DNA of 64,000 nt from Ruminococcus sp. (GTDB lineage Bacteria > Bacillota > Clostridia > Oscillospirales > Acutalibacteraceae), in NCBI GenBank assembly GCA_004555265.1, contig SFIQ01000007.1, positions 6,003 through 70,002 of the forward strand, given 5' to 3'. This document shows positions 49,901 through 58,855 of this stretch, one piece after another. The notes beneath the pieces were generated by a model that was not told where the DNA came from, ran no database searches, and worked only from the letters and a program-made list of their open reading frames with translations. Position 1 is the first letter of the stretch; the number at the start of each line of letters is the position of its first letter. The translations under genes were made by a program, and so were the position numbers.

Positions 49901-51911
49901 CGGAATTGCCCGAAACCACACCGCTGTTGTCCACAGAGGCAATCGCATTTTGTTGGTTACCGCTTGTACTGTCCCAAGCGCTTACCCACGGGCGCGCACC
50001 CGCGTCGGTCGGCACGCCCCAATGCACATTTTTCGCCTTAATACGCGAGGGGGAGAAAGTTGCCGTGTAGGTTCGCGGGAAATCCTTAATGACATAATCA
50101 CTGCCGTAAATTGTGGCGCTTGTCAAAGTATTGATGCTGTTGCCGCGAATGGTGACGGTCACGCTTTTGGAAATGCCGCCGATGGTTGCAGTAATGGTCA
50201 CTTTTTTCGTGTTGAAAATCGTTAACCCGCCGGCATCCACACCGTAAACGGCGCCCTTTTCGTCCACCACGGCAATACTCGGGTCGGAGCTTGTCCAAAC
50301 CACGGTCTGCAACAGCGCCGTGTCATAGTCTTCGGGGGTGATATGATCCACACGCAGGGTTTCAATGGTGCCCTCATAAATATCGGTATCCCCGGTGATT
50401 TCAAAATTCGTAATCGCATTGCCCGCCGTGACGGTCATTTCGGTTTCCAAAACCACTTCGCCTTGCGTTGCACGGGCGTGCACGGTTATCATGCCGCTTT
50501 GCTTCGGCGTCAAAATACCGTCTGCGGTCATTGTCGCAATGCTTGTGTCGGCAGGCGTTTCCGCCGTCGCCCATACAATTTCATTGGTCAGCGGGTCGGT
50601 AACGCCCCATTCCCGCACCACCGAACTGCTCGTATTCAAGCGGTCGGGCGTAACTTGAATGCTATATTCGGAAGAAGCATTATTCGGAATCACAGGTTCA
50701 CCGATAATTTCAATACCGGAAATGGTTGCATTCACCAATTTGCGGCTGACGGTAACTTCCACCGATTTGGAAACGCCGCCGATGGTCGCAGTAATCGTTG
50801 CGGTTTTGCTGAATGTAAAGGCGCCGCTACCGCCATCCAAGCCCGTGACCAAACCGCTTTGATCCACCGCCGCAACGGACGGGTCGGAGCTTGTCCAAAC
50901 CAGGTCGCCCATATAGGCGCCGGGCGGGGTCAAATCCGCAATGGCAAGCTGCGTGGTTGCGCCCTCGTCCACTTTTAATGTACCGGTAATGTTAAAATCC
51001 TCCACAGGCAGCTCCGCAGGGTCAACCACCGTAAAACGCACCTTGTCGGTAAAGGTGGAATACGCCGCGCTTTCGGGATTCAGGCGTACTGTGACGCTCC
51101 CCGGAGAAGTAAAGGTGACCAAACCGTCGGAGGACACATTGGCGTGTTTCCCCGATTCTGTATCAAAAATCGTGCCGCCCATCGTCCACTTTACGCCCTG
51201 TTTTAAACGCACAGGGGTGCAAACGCCGTACAACTGCACCTGTGCCCCGACGGCAACGGTTGTCGGCACGCTTTTTTTATTGGTGATATGTACGCCTGTC
51301 GGTGCAACGCTTGCAATCACGCTTTTGGTGACCACCACCTCTACCGTATCGGTCGCCAAAACGGAGCCGTCCGCCGCACATAGCGTTGCGGTGATTTTCA
51401 CATTCATATTGTCCAACGCGCTTTGCAGGCTGTCCGCCAGCGCGTCGCCCGCAATCCCGCGCACGATCAGCACAATCATATCGTTGTTCATATCCGCAAG
51501 GTCAACGCCCATTGACTCGCACTGCGCTTGAATTTCGCTTTCAATCGCATCCGCCATAGCGTCGCCCACAAGCGGCATGGAACGGATGTTTTCGTCAATC
51601 CACTGATGGATAATCGCCTCTTTGGAGTAGTCGTAGCCCGTCACTTTGCCGGTCTCGTCCACATCCGCCAAAAGCGGCAGATTGCTTTTCCAAGTCACAT
51701 AGGTGCCTTCGGGCACATCACCCTCGGTCATATAGCCAAGCTGAACGGAACGGTATTCCTGTACCTCTAACCGTTCGGTAACCTCCACACCGTCTTTGGT
51801 GACAATCACGGCGCACGAAGCCGCCAATGCCGTAAATCCGGGCAGTATTGCCGAAAAGGCCAACAATACCGATAGGATTGCGCTGAGCAGTTTTGTTTGT
51901 GTTTTGGACAC
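46902..51911 (-). CDS. Large secreted Ig-repeat protein with C-terminal dockerin
   Basis: About 1669 residues from GTG 51911, 9 nt after AAGGAG; an earlier ATG lies too close to that site. Signal peptide (LLSAILSVLLAFSAILPGF, ALAA). Then BIG2-type Ig repeats (VTWKSNLPLLADVDETGKVTG and three related units with VVWTSSDPSIAVVD), two Big_3-like units (YVEGETELDLTGLKV, YSEGETDLDLEGLEV) and five or so repeats built on WVTLDGNTLTVSENTEETYYFKAVNS-type strands (shown in part: TYYFKAVNSVNVES). It ends with a type I dockerin: two Ca loops, DVNGDGAIDANDY and DLNGDGVVDFFDV. No catalytic domain is visible. Likely a scaffold-bound or cell-surface adhesin. Monocistronic. Confidence 0.9.
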   Translation of the reverse strand: MSKTQTKLLSAILSVLLAFSAILPGFTALAASCAVIVTKDGVEVTERLEVQEYRSVQLGYMTEGDVPEGTYVTWKSNLPLLADVDETGKVTGYDYSKEAIIHQWIDENIRSMPLVGDAMADAIESEIQAQCESMGVDLADMNNDMIVLIVRGIAGDALADSLQSALDNMNVKITATLCAADGSVLATDTVEVVVTKSVIASVAPTGVHITNKKSVPTTVAVGAQVQLYGVCTPVRLKQGVKWTMGGTIFDTESGKHANVSSDGLVTFTSPGSVTVRLNPESAAYSTFTDKVRFTVVDPAELPVEDFNITGTLKVDEGATTQLAIADLTPPGAYMGDLVWTSSDPSVAAVDQSGLVTGLDGGSGAFTFSKTATITATIGGVSKSVEVTVSRKLVNATISGIEIIGEPVIPNNASSEYSIQVTPDRLNTSSSVVREWGVTDPLTNEIVWATAETPADTSIATMTADGILTPKQSGMITVHARATQGEVVLETEMTVTAGNAITNFEITGDTDIYEGTIETLRVDHITPEDYDTALLQTVVWTSSDPSIAVVDEKGAVYGVDAGGLTIFNTKKVTITATIGGISKSVTVTIRGNSINTLTSATIYGSDYVIKDFPRTYTATFSPSRIKAKNVHWGVPTDAGARPWVSAWDSTSGNQQNAIASVDNSGVVSGNSAGITDLYVFGREGVTKVDGSYVEAVKQIQVVELEPDSITLTAPTRKNYVEGETELDLTGLKVVLNYNKEDVARYYDTTGWTDSDYSVEVTDYEVTEINQTILDNEQYILVSVTRAGETYRGVFPIVLESKKVTSIDLVNPRYIYSEGETDLDLEGLEVTANYSNAASEQVTDYIVDDDMFDPTLLDVEQQIPVIYTHQGLSATAYFPVIIYGTPVVTVDTGDYKGGWTPADVTFTLSATHPMEGVTYSYKTDTNPEWVTLDGNTLTVSENTEETYYFKAVNSVNVESAETQGYTVQRDDIQPDFTLTPAQTKLINQSFAVSIDGLTVGASGVQSVTLNGADITANYTAFTVEENGTYTVELTAGNGLTCVRTVEINNIDKIAPTVDGVAVEHKNSGGFARLLSELTYGKFFNETIELTIDASDEGVSGVAKVEYRWYDADTDTYSAWAVYNAADKPTKAPNFRGFAEARATDAAGNISAVVTSEGVTVDGTKPALVSITATYNGEAYQNGTWVADTVEMTLTSSAYSGIYTYQYRVDSGEWIPLSGNTLTASEDGRHVYEFRAVSNSGLVSAATAQVVQIDRQKPVIRVAFDGTFGRWTAEGARFNFTTEEESLSGITYYYYDGTGWYEFDGSELNLKENTNAVYCFKAVNGAGTESTTSDSYLVMIDTTDPDIILTPTVTEPTETAYMVNFETVVGPSGLASVKVDGRDYTRRTSFPVSKNGNYLVTVTGNNGKSKTVLLTIDNFPDTNATPILQVGVSGALGVQTDKPITFTLSTPNYTSGITYYYSTGENWVKLPGNTLTVDSETKATYTFKAVNRTGVESYVSPAYEVWFEKTEIKQILPNVDGSTDITVDRSQGITYLVGLNAENTSVAELKAELQNEDTQIIVRRGEAVLTDSEAVGTGCVVQCVSAKDTSVVYESATVILYGDVNGDGAIDANDYRTMSTASLADASVIGGGVYSVAADLNGDGVVDFFDVSLLNLQLSGRCPIDQTAPFYK

Positions 51912-52153
51912 GCAGACCATCTCCTTTTCCACTTCGTCTTCGATGCATTTCCAATACTTCTGTTTTTATTCAATATGTATGTATATTTTAACAAAAAGAC
52001 AGAATATATGCAAGGGAATAAACAGGGAAAATCTTTTGCTTTTCTCGTATGCTGTTTTGTTTTATTATATTTCGGCACACCATGCATTGCAAAGCCGAAC
52101 ATTTGCATTTGGCGGGTTTATGTTGTATAATATACCGACGGAGTTGGTGAAAT

Positions 52154-52819
52154 ATGACAGAAGAATACACGAAATTGCAAAAAAAGACAAAATATGACTA
52201 TGTAAAAACCGCTAAAAAAGAAAACTTTTTATTTTTGAATGAGAATTTCTGTAAAAACGGGCAAACCGTACTGCTCGGCGATTCCATTACGGAGTTATTT
52301 AACAGTTATGAGTTGTTTTTTGATTTCTCACAAAAAAGCGGACAGGCGGTGTACAATCGCGGCATCAGCGGCGACACAAGCGACCGCCTTTCGGAACGGT
52401 TAAAATGCAACGCGCTGAATTTAGAGCCGCGCAATTTGGTGCTGTTAATCGGTACAAACGATTTGGGCGTTGGCCTGCCGCAAGCATTCATTGTAGAAAA
52501 TATCCGCGAAGCATTGAAAATGACTCGTGCGCTTTGCCCGAATACCAACATCGTTTTGCAGGCGGTTTACCCCGTGAACCGCCATCTGAACCTTGCCGCG
52601 CGGCAAATGGTCGGCAAACGCCGCAACAAAGACATTGCCGCCCTCAACGCCGTATTGCGGGAGGTCGCCGTGCAGTACGGCGCAATTTGGTTGGATTTGA
52701 CCGAGGCACTCGCCGATAAAAAAGGCAGACTCTCGGCAGAATATACCTTTGACGGTCTGCACTTAAACGCCCAAGGCTTTGCCGTTGCCGCAAAAAAGAT
52801 AATTCCCTGTTTGAAATAG
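52154..52819 (+). CDS. SGNH/GDSL-family hydrolase
   Basis: 221 residues. Catalytic blocks: VLLGDSITELF (Ser), NRGISGDTSDRL (Gly), LLIGTNDLGVG (Asn) and FDGLHLNAQGF (Asp-x-x-His). No signal peptide, so cytoplasmic; resembles PAF-acetylhydrolase-like esterases that remove acyl groups from sugars or lipids. GGAG precedes the ATG by 11 nt and TATAAT at about 52126 is the likely -10. Confidence 0.9.
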   Translation: MTEEYTKLQKKTKYDYVKTAKKENFLFLNENFCKNGQTVLLGDSITELFNSYELFFDFSQKSGQAVYNRGISGDTSDRLSERLKCNALNLEPRNLVLLIGTNDLGVGLPQAFIVENIREALKMTRALCPNTNIVLQAVYPVNRHLNLAARQMVGKRRNKDIAALNAVLREVAVQYGAIWLDLTEALADKKGRLSAEYTFDGLHLNAQGFAVAAKKIIPCLK

Positions 52820-52848
52820 TTGCATATTTTTCCGATTTATAGTAGAAT
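52820..52848 (+). promoter_or_regulatory. Promoter of prfB
   Basis: TTGCAT, 17-bp spacer, TAGAAT, immediately after the stop of the SGNH gene. Confidence 0.55.
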
Positions 52849-52902
52849 ACTAAATCGATATGAACTCTATATGAATTTTTTACAGAAAAGGAATTAACAG
52901 GT

Positions 52903-54024
52903 ATGTTGCAGTTTGAAGAATTGCGTTTGCGGCTTTTGGGGCACGAAAAGGCATTGAAAGACCTTTCCGAGGCTTTGGGCTTGCAAAAAATGAAAGCGGA
53001 AATCGTCGTTTTGGAAGAAAAAGCGGCAGAAGACGGCTTTTGGGACGATTTGCAGAATTCCCAAGCCGTGTTAAAGCGCACAAGCGCGTTAAAATCCAAG
53101 GTGTCGGCGTATGAAAAGCTGTGTGCGGATTACGACGATGCATTGGTGATGATTGAACTGTCCGACGAAGAGGGCGATTTGGATTTATTGCCCGAATGTG
53201 AAGAAAATGTCAAAGCATTTGAAAGCAATTTGGACACGATGACGCTGACCACCCTGCTTTCGGGCGAATATGACAGCAAAAACGCCATTCTCACCTTCCA
53301 CGCGGGCGCGGGCGGCACCGAGGCGCAGGATTGGGCGCAAATGCTGTTCCGTATGTATAACCGCTGGGGTGAGCGCCACGGCTACAAGGTTTCAACGCTT
53401 GATTACCTCGACGGCGACGAAGCGGGGTTAAAGTCCGCCAGCATTCTCATTGAAGGTGAAAACGCCTACGGCTTTTTAAAGAGCGAAACAGGTATTCACC
53501 GCTTGGTGCGCGTCTCCCCGTTTGACTCGGAAGGCCGCCGCCACACTTCATTTGCCTCGTTGGAAGTGATGCCTGAAATCGATGACACGATTGAAGTGGA
53601 AATTGCTCCCGAGGACATCAAAATGGATGTGTACCGTTCCAGCGGCGCGGGCGGACAAAAGGTCAACAAAACCTCCTCTGCCGTGCGTCTAACCCACATT
53701 CCGACAGGCATTGTTGTTTCCTGCCAAGTGGAACGCAGTCAGCACCAAAACCGCGAGGTTGCCATGCGTATGCTCAAATCCAAATTGGTGGAAATTAAGG
53801 AGCGCGAGCATCTCGAAAAGATTTCGGATATTAAGGGCGACCAAAAAGAAATCGCCTGGGGCAGTCAAATTCGCTCCTATGTGTTTATGCCCTATCAGTT
53901 GGTGAAAGACCACCGCACCAATTTTGAGTCGGGCAATATCAACAATGTGATGGACGGCGATTTGGACGGGTTTATCAATGCCTACTTAAAAATGGAATCG
54001 CAAAAGAAATTGGAACAAGGCTAA
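52903..54024 (+). CDS. prfB: Peptide chain release factor 2, no programmed frameshift
   Basis: 373 residues in one uninterrupted frame. RF2 recognition motif SPF in RVSPFDSEGRRHTSF, catalytic GGQ in YRSSGAGGQKVNKTSS, and the RF family end GDLDGFINAYLKMES. Most bacteria carry an in-frame UGA and +1 frameshift near codon 25. Here the region LLGHEKALKDLSEALGLQK is continuous, so RF2 is not autoregulated that way. AAAGGAATT precedes the ATG. Confidence 0.96.
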   Translation: MLQFEELRLRLLGHEKALKDLSEALGLQKMKAEIVVLEEKAAEDGFWDDLQNSQAVLKRTSALKSKVSAYEKLCADYDDALVMIELSDEEGDLDLLPECEENVKAFESNLDTMTLTTLLSGEYDSKNAILTFHAGAGGTEAQDWAQMLFRMYNRWGERHGYKVSTLDYLDGDEAGLKSASILIEGENAYGFLKSETGIHRLVRVSPFDSEGRRHTSFASLEVMPEIDDTIEVEIAPEDIKMDVYRSSGAGGQKVNKTSSAVRLTHIPTGIVVSCQVERSQHQNREVAMRMLKSKLVEIKEREHLEKISDIKGDQKEIAWGSQIRSYVFMPYQLVKDHRTNFESGNINNVMDGDLDGFINAYLKMESQKKLEQG

Positions 54025-54039
54025 ACAAAAAAATACAGC

Positions 54040-54080
54040 AAAAAACAACTCCCCTTCCGTTCGGAAAGGGAGTTGTTTTT
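54040..54080. terminator. Bidirectional terminator between prfB and ask
   Basis: AAAAACAACTCCC and GGGAGTTGTTTTT arms, with A-run and T-run on the two sides. Confidence 0.92.
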
Positions 54081-54093
54081 TGGCTTTGTAAAA

Positions 54094-55299
54094 TCAAGCG
54101 GGATAAAATGCTTTATGCACGGCGGCAACCGCACGGTCGGCGTCTTTTATGTCAATCAGCACCGAAATTTTGATTTCGCTTGTGGAAATCATATCAATGT
54201 TGATGTCGTGCTCATAGAGCGCCTCAAACATTTTAGACGCGGTGCCGGGGTGAGATTCCATACCCGCACCGACCACGGAGATTTTGGCAACCTCTTTGTC
54301 GCAAATCACATTGCTCTCGTCAATGTCAAAGGTATCAAGCACCGCCTGCACGGCTTCTTCGGCATTTTCTTTGGAAACGGTAAAGGTAATGTCCTTGCTG
54401 TCGTCTCTGCCGACGGACTGCAAAATAATATCCACATTGATTTTCTTCTGTGCTAACTTTGCGAACAGTTTGAACGCCACGCCGGGGTTGTTGGGGATTT
54501 TTTTCACGGATATACGGGCAACATCGGTATCCTTTGTAACCCCTCTGACCAACATTTTTTCCATTTTTGCGACCTCCTTAACGATTGTGCCGGGCACTCT
54601 TTTTAAGCTGGAAAGCACTTCAACTTCCACATTGTATTTTTTCGCCATTTCGACGGAACGGTTATTGAGCACCTGCGCGCCGAGGGTGGCAAGCTCCAAC
54701 ATTTCGTCGTAGGTAATTTCCTGTAATTTTTTTGCATTTTCCACCTTGCGCGGGTCAGCGGTAAACACGCCCTCGACATCGGTGAAAATCTGGCAACGGT
54801 CGGCATGCATGGCCGCCGCAATCGCCACGGCGCTGGTATCCGAGCCGCCGCGCCCGAGGGTGGTCAGGTCATCGTATTTGTTAATGCCCTGAAAGCCCGC
54901 GACCACAACAATATTATGGCGGTCGATTTCCGCGCGCAGACGGTCTGTCTTAATGGATTTAATACGCGCCATACCGTAAGCGGAGCTTGTATTGAAGCCT
55001 GCCTGCCAGCCGAGCAAAGACACCACCGGACAGCCGAGCTTTTCAATCGCCATGGCAAGTAACGCAATGGAAATCTGCTCGCCCGAGGTCAACAGCATAT
55101 CCATTTCCCGTTTTGAGGGGGCGGCGTTAATTTCATGCGCCTTTTCAATCAAATCGTCGGTCGTATCGCCCTGCGCCGAGACCACCACGACAACATCGTT
55201 GCCTGCGCGGTAGGTATCGGTGACGATATTCGCAACATTCATCACTCTTTCGGCATTGGCAACCGAGCTGCCGCCGAATTTCTGCACTATCAGTCCCAT
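54094..55299 (-). CDS. lysC: Aspartate kinase
   Basis: 401 residues from ATG 55299 (MGLIVQKFGGSSVANAERV), with GGAGG 6 nt upstream. Kinase domain (KFGGSS, ITSGEQ-like TSGEQISIALLAMA, GRGGSDTSAVAIAAAM) followed by two ACT domains (from about residue 265) for feedback control by lysine and/or threonine. First step of the aspartate family pathway. 55 bp downstream of hom. Confidence 0.95.
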   Translation of the reverse strand: MGLIVQKFGGSSVANAERVMNVANIVTDTYRAGNDVVVVVSAQGDTTDDLIEKAHEINAAPSKREMDMLLTSGEQISIALLAMAIEKLGCPVVSLLGWQAGFNTSSAYGMARIKSIKTDRLRAEIDRHNIVVVAGFQGINKYDDLTTLGRGGSDTSAVAIAAAMHADRCQIFTDVEGVFTADPRKVENAKKLQEITYDEMLELATLGAQVLNNRSVEMAKKYNVEVEVLSSLKRVPGTIVKEVAKMEKMLVRGVTKDTDVARISVKKIPNNPGVAFKLFAKLAQKKINVDIILQSVGRDDSKDITFTVSKENAEEAVQAVLDTFDIDESNVICDKEVAKISVVGAGMESHPGTASKMFEALYEHDINIDMISTSEIKISVLIDIKDADRAVAAVHKAFYPA

Positions 55300-55354
55300 A
55301 AAAACCTCCAAAATCGGCACAAAAGCGCCGAATGTTTACCGAGTAAAGCCGTGC

Positions 55355-56590
55355 TTAATAATCCGTCACACGGATAAGCGACTGCGGCACAATGCCCGTC
55401 GCCTTTATGTTTTCGCAAAGCGCCTGTTCGGTGTCGACCGGCGTGACAAACGCCAATTCGTTTTCGGGCGCATTTTCACGCGACAGTACCTTCACTTTGC
55501 CGAGTTTTTCCTCCAACGCTTGTAATGCCGCCGCTTTGTCCCCAACCTCTGTGCGGATATACAGCGCGGTTTCCAGCGTTTTGTGGTCGACCACATAATT
55601 TTCCAAACTCTTGCCCCAACCGAATGCTTTTTTGCGGTCCACATGCTTTGCGCAGTCAATCACATCGGCGACCACGGCGCTTGCCGTCGGCAATTTGCCC
55701 GCGCCTTTGCCGTAAAATACAACATCGCCTATCGCGTCGCCGCGCACCAAAATCGCGTTAAACACATCGGTGACGGAAGCAAGCTGGCTGCCGTTTAACA
55801 CCACCGCGGGGCTGACCATCGCGGAAATTTTCTCATCAGAGAGGCGTTTGGCTCTGCCCAACAGTTTAATCACGCCGCCGAAATCACGGATATATTCCAC
55901 ATCCTGCAAGGTGATTTGGGTAATGCCCTCGGTGTAGACCGACTCGGGATACACATGATGCCCAAAGCACAAGGACGCCAAAATACAAATTTTGCGGCAG
56001 GCGTCGTGCCCTTCAATATCGGCGGTCGGGTCTTTTTCGGCATAGCCGTTATCCTGCGCCAATTTAAGCGCGTCCGCAAACCGCATATTTTTTTCAATCA
56101 TCATCGTTAAGATGAAATTGGTCGTGCCGTTCAAAATCCCGGCAATTTCGTCAATCTCGTTCGCCGCAAGGCATTGGGTAATCGGGCGGATAATCGGAAT
56201 CCCGCCGCCGACGGACGCTTCAAACAGGAAGTTGACATTGTTTTCCTCTGCCAACTGCAAGAGGTCATAGCCCTTTGCGGCAACCAATTCCTTGTTGGAG
56301 GTCACCACGCTTTTGCCGGCCTTCAAAAGCGATGAAACAAATTCAAACGCAGGGTGCAAGCCGCCCATGGTTTCCACCACGATTTTCACATCGTCATCGT
56401 TTAAAATGATATTGAAATCTTTAATAAATTTATCGGCATTCGGATCACCCGGAAAATCGCGCAAATCCAAAATATATTTCAAATCCAAAGCATCGCGCGT
56501 ACTGCGCTTGACAATGCTGTCATGGTTTTTGTTTAAAACCTCAACGACGCCAGAACCGACGGTGCCGTAACCCATAACCGCTACAAACAT
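55355..56590 (-). CDS. hom: Homoserine dehydrogenase
   Basis: 411 residues from ATG 56590 (MFVAVMGYGTVGSGVVEVL). N-terminal NAD(P) Rossmann motif GYGTVGSGV, GKSVVTSNKELVAAKGYDLL, catalytic region ASVGGGIPIIRPITQCL with GILNGTTNFILTMM and DIEGHDACRKICILASL. A C-terminal ACT domain starts at about residue 335. Makes homoserine for MetA (2817) and threonine. First gene of the hom-ask pair. Confidence 0.95.
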   Translation of the reverse strand: MFVAVMGYGTVGSGVVEVLNKNHDSIVKRSTRDALDLKYILDLRDFPGDPNADKFIKDFNIILNDDDVKIVVETMGGLHPAFEFVSSLLKAGKSVVTSNKELVAAKGYDLLQLAEENNVNFLFEASVGGGIPIIRPITQCLAANEIDEIAGILNGTTNFILTMMIEKNMRFADALKLAQDNGYAEKDPTADIEGHDACRKICILASLCFGHHVYPESVYTEGITQITLQDVEYIRDFGGVIKLLGRAKRLSDEKISAMVSPAVVLNGSQLASVTDVFNAILVRGDAIGDVVFYGKGAGKLPTASAVVADVIDCAKHVDRKKAFGWGKSLENYVVDHKTLETALYIRTEVGDKAAALQALEEKLGKVKVLSRENAPENELAFVTPVDTEQALCENIKATGIVPQSLIRVTDY

Positions 56591-56793
56591 CTTCTCACAT
56601 CCCAATATATAATGATACGGATAGCATTTTAGCACACTTCCCGCGCGGAATAAAGTAAAATTTTCAAATTTCGGCGAAAAAAATAAATTTTCTATAAAAG
56701 TTTCTATTATTGATTGTAACTTTTAAAAAAATAGTATAAAATGTATATATTATTATTGCTTTTTTCGGCAAATTTATTTCGGAGGCTTCAAAA

Positions 56794-58029
56794 ATGGACA
56801 AGGACAAGGTGGAAAAACGCAGGTCGTTTATTATCAACATCCTGTATGCCGCCATATGGATCGGCATCGGGTACTTATGTATCAAATACGCGCTCGGCGT
56901 GATTTGGCCGTTTGTGGTTTCGCTGTTTTTTGCGATGCTTTTACAAAGACCGGTCAACGCCATGACCAGAAAAACGCCGCTGAAACGCGGGATGTCCTCT
57001 GTGATTATGGTGCTGTTGATTGTGGTGCTTGCGGGGTCGATTGTCGGCTTTATTGTGGTGCGCATCGCCATGGAGCTCGGAGACTTCTTCCGCTATTTGC
57101 TGATGAAAATTGAGGACGCCCCCTCCTTCGCCTCGCAAATTATGCAGTGGATCCGCAATGCGGTTGCCTTTTTGCCCGACGCCTTGGAGCAAACCGTCAC
57201 CGCTTCAGCGGAGAGCTTTGTTAACCGCCTTTTGGGGCTTGAAACCGAGCTGAACGCCGCCGCGCCCGCCGCCGACAGCGGATTTGACTTTTCCGTACTG
57301 TCCTCGCCCTTGGGCGCGGTATGGGGCACGGCAAAGCAAATTCCGATGTTTGCCGCCGGGCTTTTGATCTGCATCGTCTCGTGCTGTTTTATGACGGCGG
57401 ACTATCACAATCTGCGCGACGGCATTCTGCGCCAATTCCGGCCCGCTGCGCAAGCCGCGGTGGTTCGCGCAAAGCAAGTTACCTTTTCCACCATCGGCAA
57501 AATGGGGAAATCGTATTCCATGATCATCGGAATTACCTTTTTGGAAATGGTCATCGGCTTGTCCGTGCTGAAACTCTGCCGTTTTTATACCGGCGGGTAT
57601 ATTTTCGCCATTGCGTTGGTGACGGCTGTTGTGGACATTATGCCGGTGCTCGGCACGGGTACGATTTTAATTCCGTGGGCGGTCATTTCTTTCTGCACGG
57701 GGAAATTCGGCTTGGGCGTCGGGCTGTTGGTGCTGTATGCGATTATCGGCGTTATCCGCCAAATTGTGGAGCCGAAGTTGGTTTCCGCGCAGTTAGGTCT
57801 GCCGCCGTATTTAACGCTGGCCGCAATGTATATCGGCACACAGTTGTTCGGCTTTTTAGGCCTGTTTTTACTGCCGCTGTTGCTGACGCTTTTAAAAGTG
57901 CTCAATGACGAAGGCATTTTGCATATTTTAAAAACCGCACCCGCAAACGCCGCGGCGGCGGTCAAATCCGCACAGCCGGCAAATACAGAAACGGCTGTTG
58001 ACGGCGAAAAGGAAGAAAAAAATGATTGA
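56794..58029 (+). CDS. ytvI: AI-2E-family membrane protein, sporulation protein YtvI type
   Basis: 411 residues with GGAGG 9 nt before the ATG. About eight membrane helices with a large soluble loop at about residues 95-190, then the family's DIMPVLGTGTILIPWA, GVIRQIVEPKLVSAQLGL and LFGFLGLFLLPLLL. The overall pattern matches YtvI, an integral protein expressed in sporulation. The exact role is unknown. Ends overlapping the CpsB-like gene by 8 bp. Confidence 0.87.
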   Translation: MDKDKVEKRRSFIINILYAAIWIGIGYLCIKYALGVIWPFVVSLFFAMLLQRPVNAMTRKTPLKRGMSSVIMVLLIVVLAGSIVGFIVVRIAMELGDFFRYLLMKIEDAPSFASQIMQWIRNAVAFLPDALEQTVTASAESFVNRLLGLETELNAAAPAADSGFDFSVLSSPLGAVWGTAKQIPMFAAGLLICIVSCCFMTADYHNLRDGILRQFRPAAQAAVVRAKQVTFSTIGKMGKSYSMIIGITFLEMVIGLSVLKLCRFYTGGYIFAIALVTAVVDIMPVLGTGTILIPWAVISFCTGKFGLGVGLLVLYAIIGVIRQIVEPKLVSAQLGLPPYLTLAAMYIGTQLFGFLGLFLLPLLLTLLKVLNDEGILHILKTAPANAAAAVKSAQPANTETAVDGEKEEKND

Positions 58030-58768
58030 CCTGCATTGCCATCTTTTATGGGATATGGACGACGGCGCTTCGTCTATGGAAAAAACCGTGCAAATGTGCC
58101 AAACGGCGGTGGAAAACGATATTCAAATTATCGCCGCCACACCGCATATGACCGATTTGCGCATGCTCGATGATTTTCTTTATCTGCGCAACCGCAAACT
58201 GACGGAATTGGTCCGCATTTTGCAGGCGGAAAAAATACCCGTGCAAGTGTGCGGCGGCGCGGAGGTCTTTTTGAACGAGTGGATTTTCGAGGTGGGGGAC
58301 GAATTGGCGGAACTGACACTCAACCGTTCGCGCTACTTGTTGTGCGAATACAGTTTACGCCCGTTTGACCCCGAAAAAGCCATTGTCTTTGCCGAAGAGG
58401 TTTTGGAGCGTGGGCTTATTCCGATCATTGCGCACCCCGAGCGCTACCCGACCTTTCACGAATACCCTGAAATCGTTACGGAATTGCACGGCTTGGGCGC
58501 GCGGTTTCAGGTCAATGCCGACTCGCTGACGGGCAGAATCGGTGAAAATGTGCAGACATTTGCAACCGCCTTGTTGACAAACGGGCTTGCCGATGTGCTC
58601 GCCACCGACGCGCACGGCGTTACGCACCGCAAAAACGATTTCAAAGCCATGCAAACGATGTTCCCGAGCGCCTTGTCGCCGGAAATCGTGCGGTACACAA
58701 CGCACACCGTGCCGCTTTGCATGCTCAAAAACGAACCCTTGCCGCACAATCCGCGGTTCAAAGCGTGA
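58022..58768 (+). CDS. CpsB/CapC-type PHP tyrosine phosphatase (YwqE-like)
   Basis: 248 residues from ATG 58022 (MIDLHCHLLWDMDDGA), 6 nt after GGAAG. Metal-dependent PHP fold: DLHCHLLW, AATPHMTD, GGAEVFLNE, IIAHPERYP and ATDAHGVTHR all carry metal ligands. Such enzymes dephosphorylate bacterial tyrosine kinases that control capsule chain length. No Wzz/kinase partner is adjacent, so the substrate is open. Confidence 0.9.
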   Translation: MIDLHCHLLWDMDDGASSMEKTVQMCQTAVENDIQIIAATPHMTDLRMLDDFLYLRNRKLTELVRILQAEKIPVQVCGGAEVFLNEWIFEVGDELAELTLNRSRYLLCEYSLRPFDPEKAIVFAEEVLERGLIPIIAHPERYPTFHEYPEIVTELHGLGARFQVNADSLTGRIGENVQTFATALLTNGLADVLATDAHGVTHRKNDFKAMQTMFPSALSPEIVRYTTHTVPLCMLKNEPLPHNPRFKA

Positions 58769-58855
58769 ATTTACAGACCGTTCACACCGTCGCCGCGGAT
58801 TATTCACGAAATCCGCATACAATATTGGGGAACAATCCGAAAGGGAGGTGCGGGT

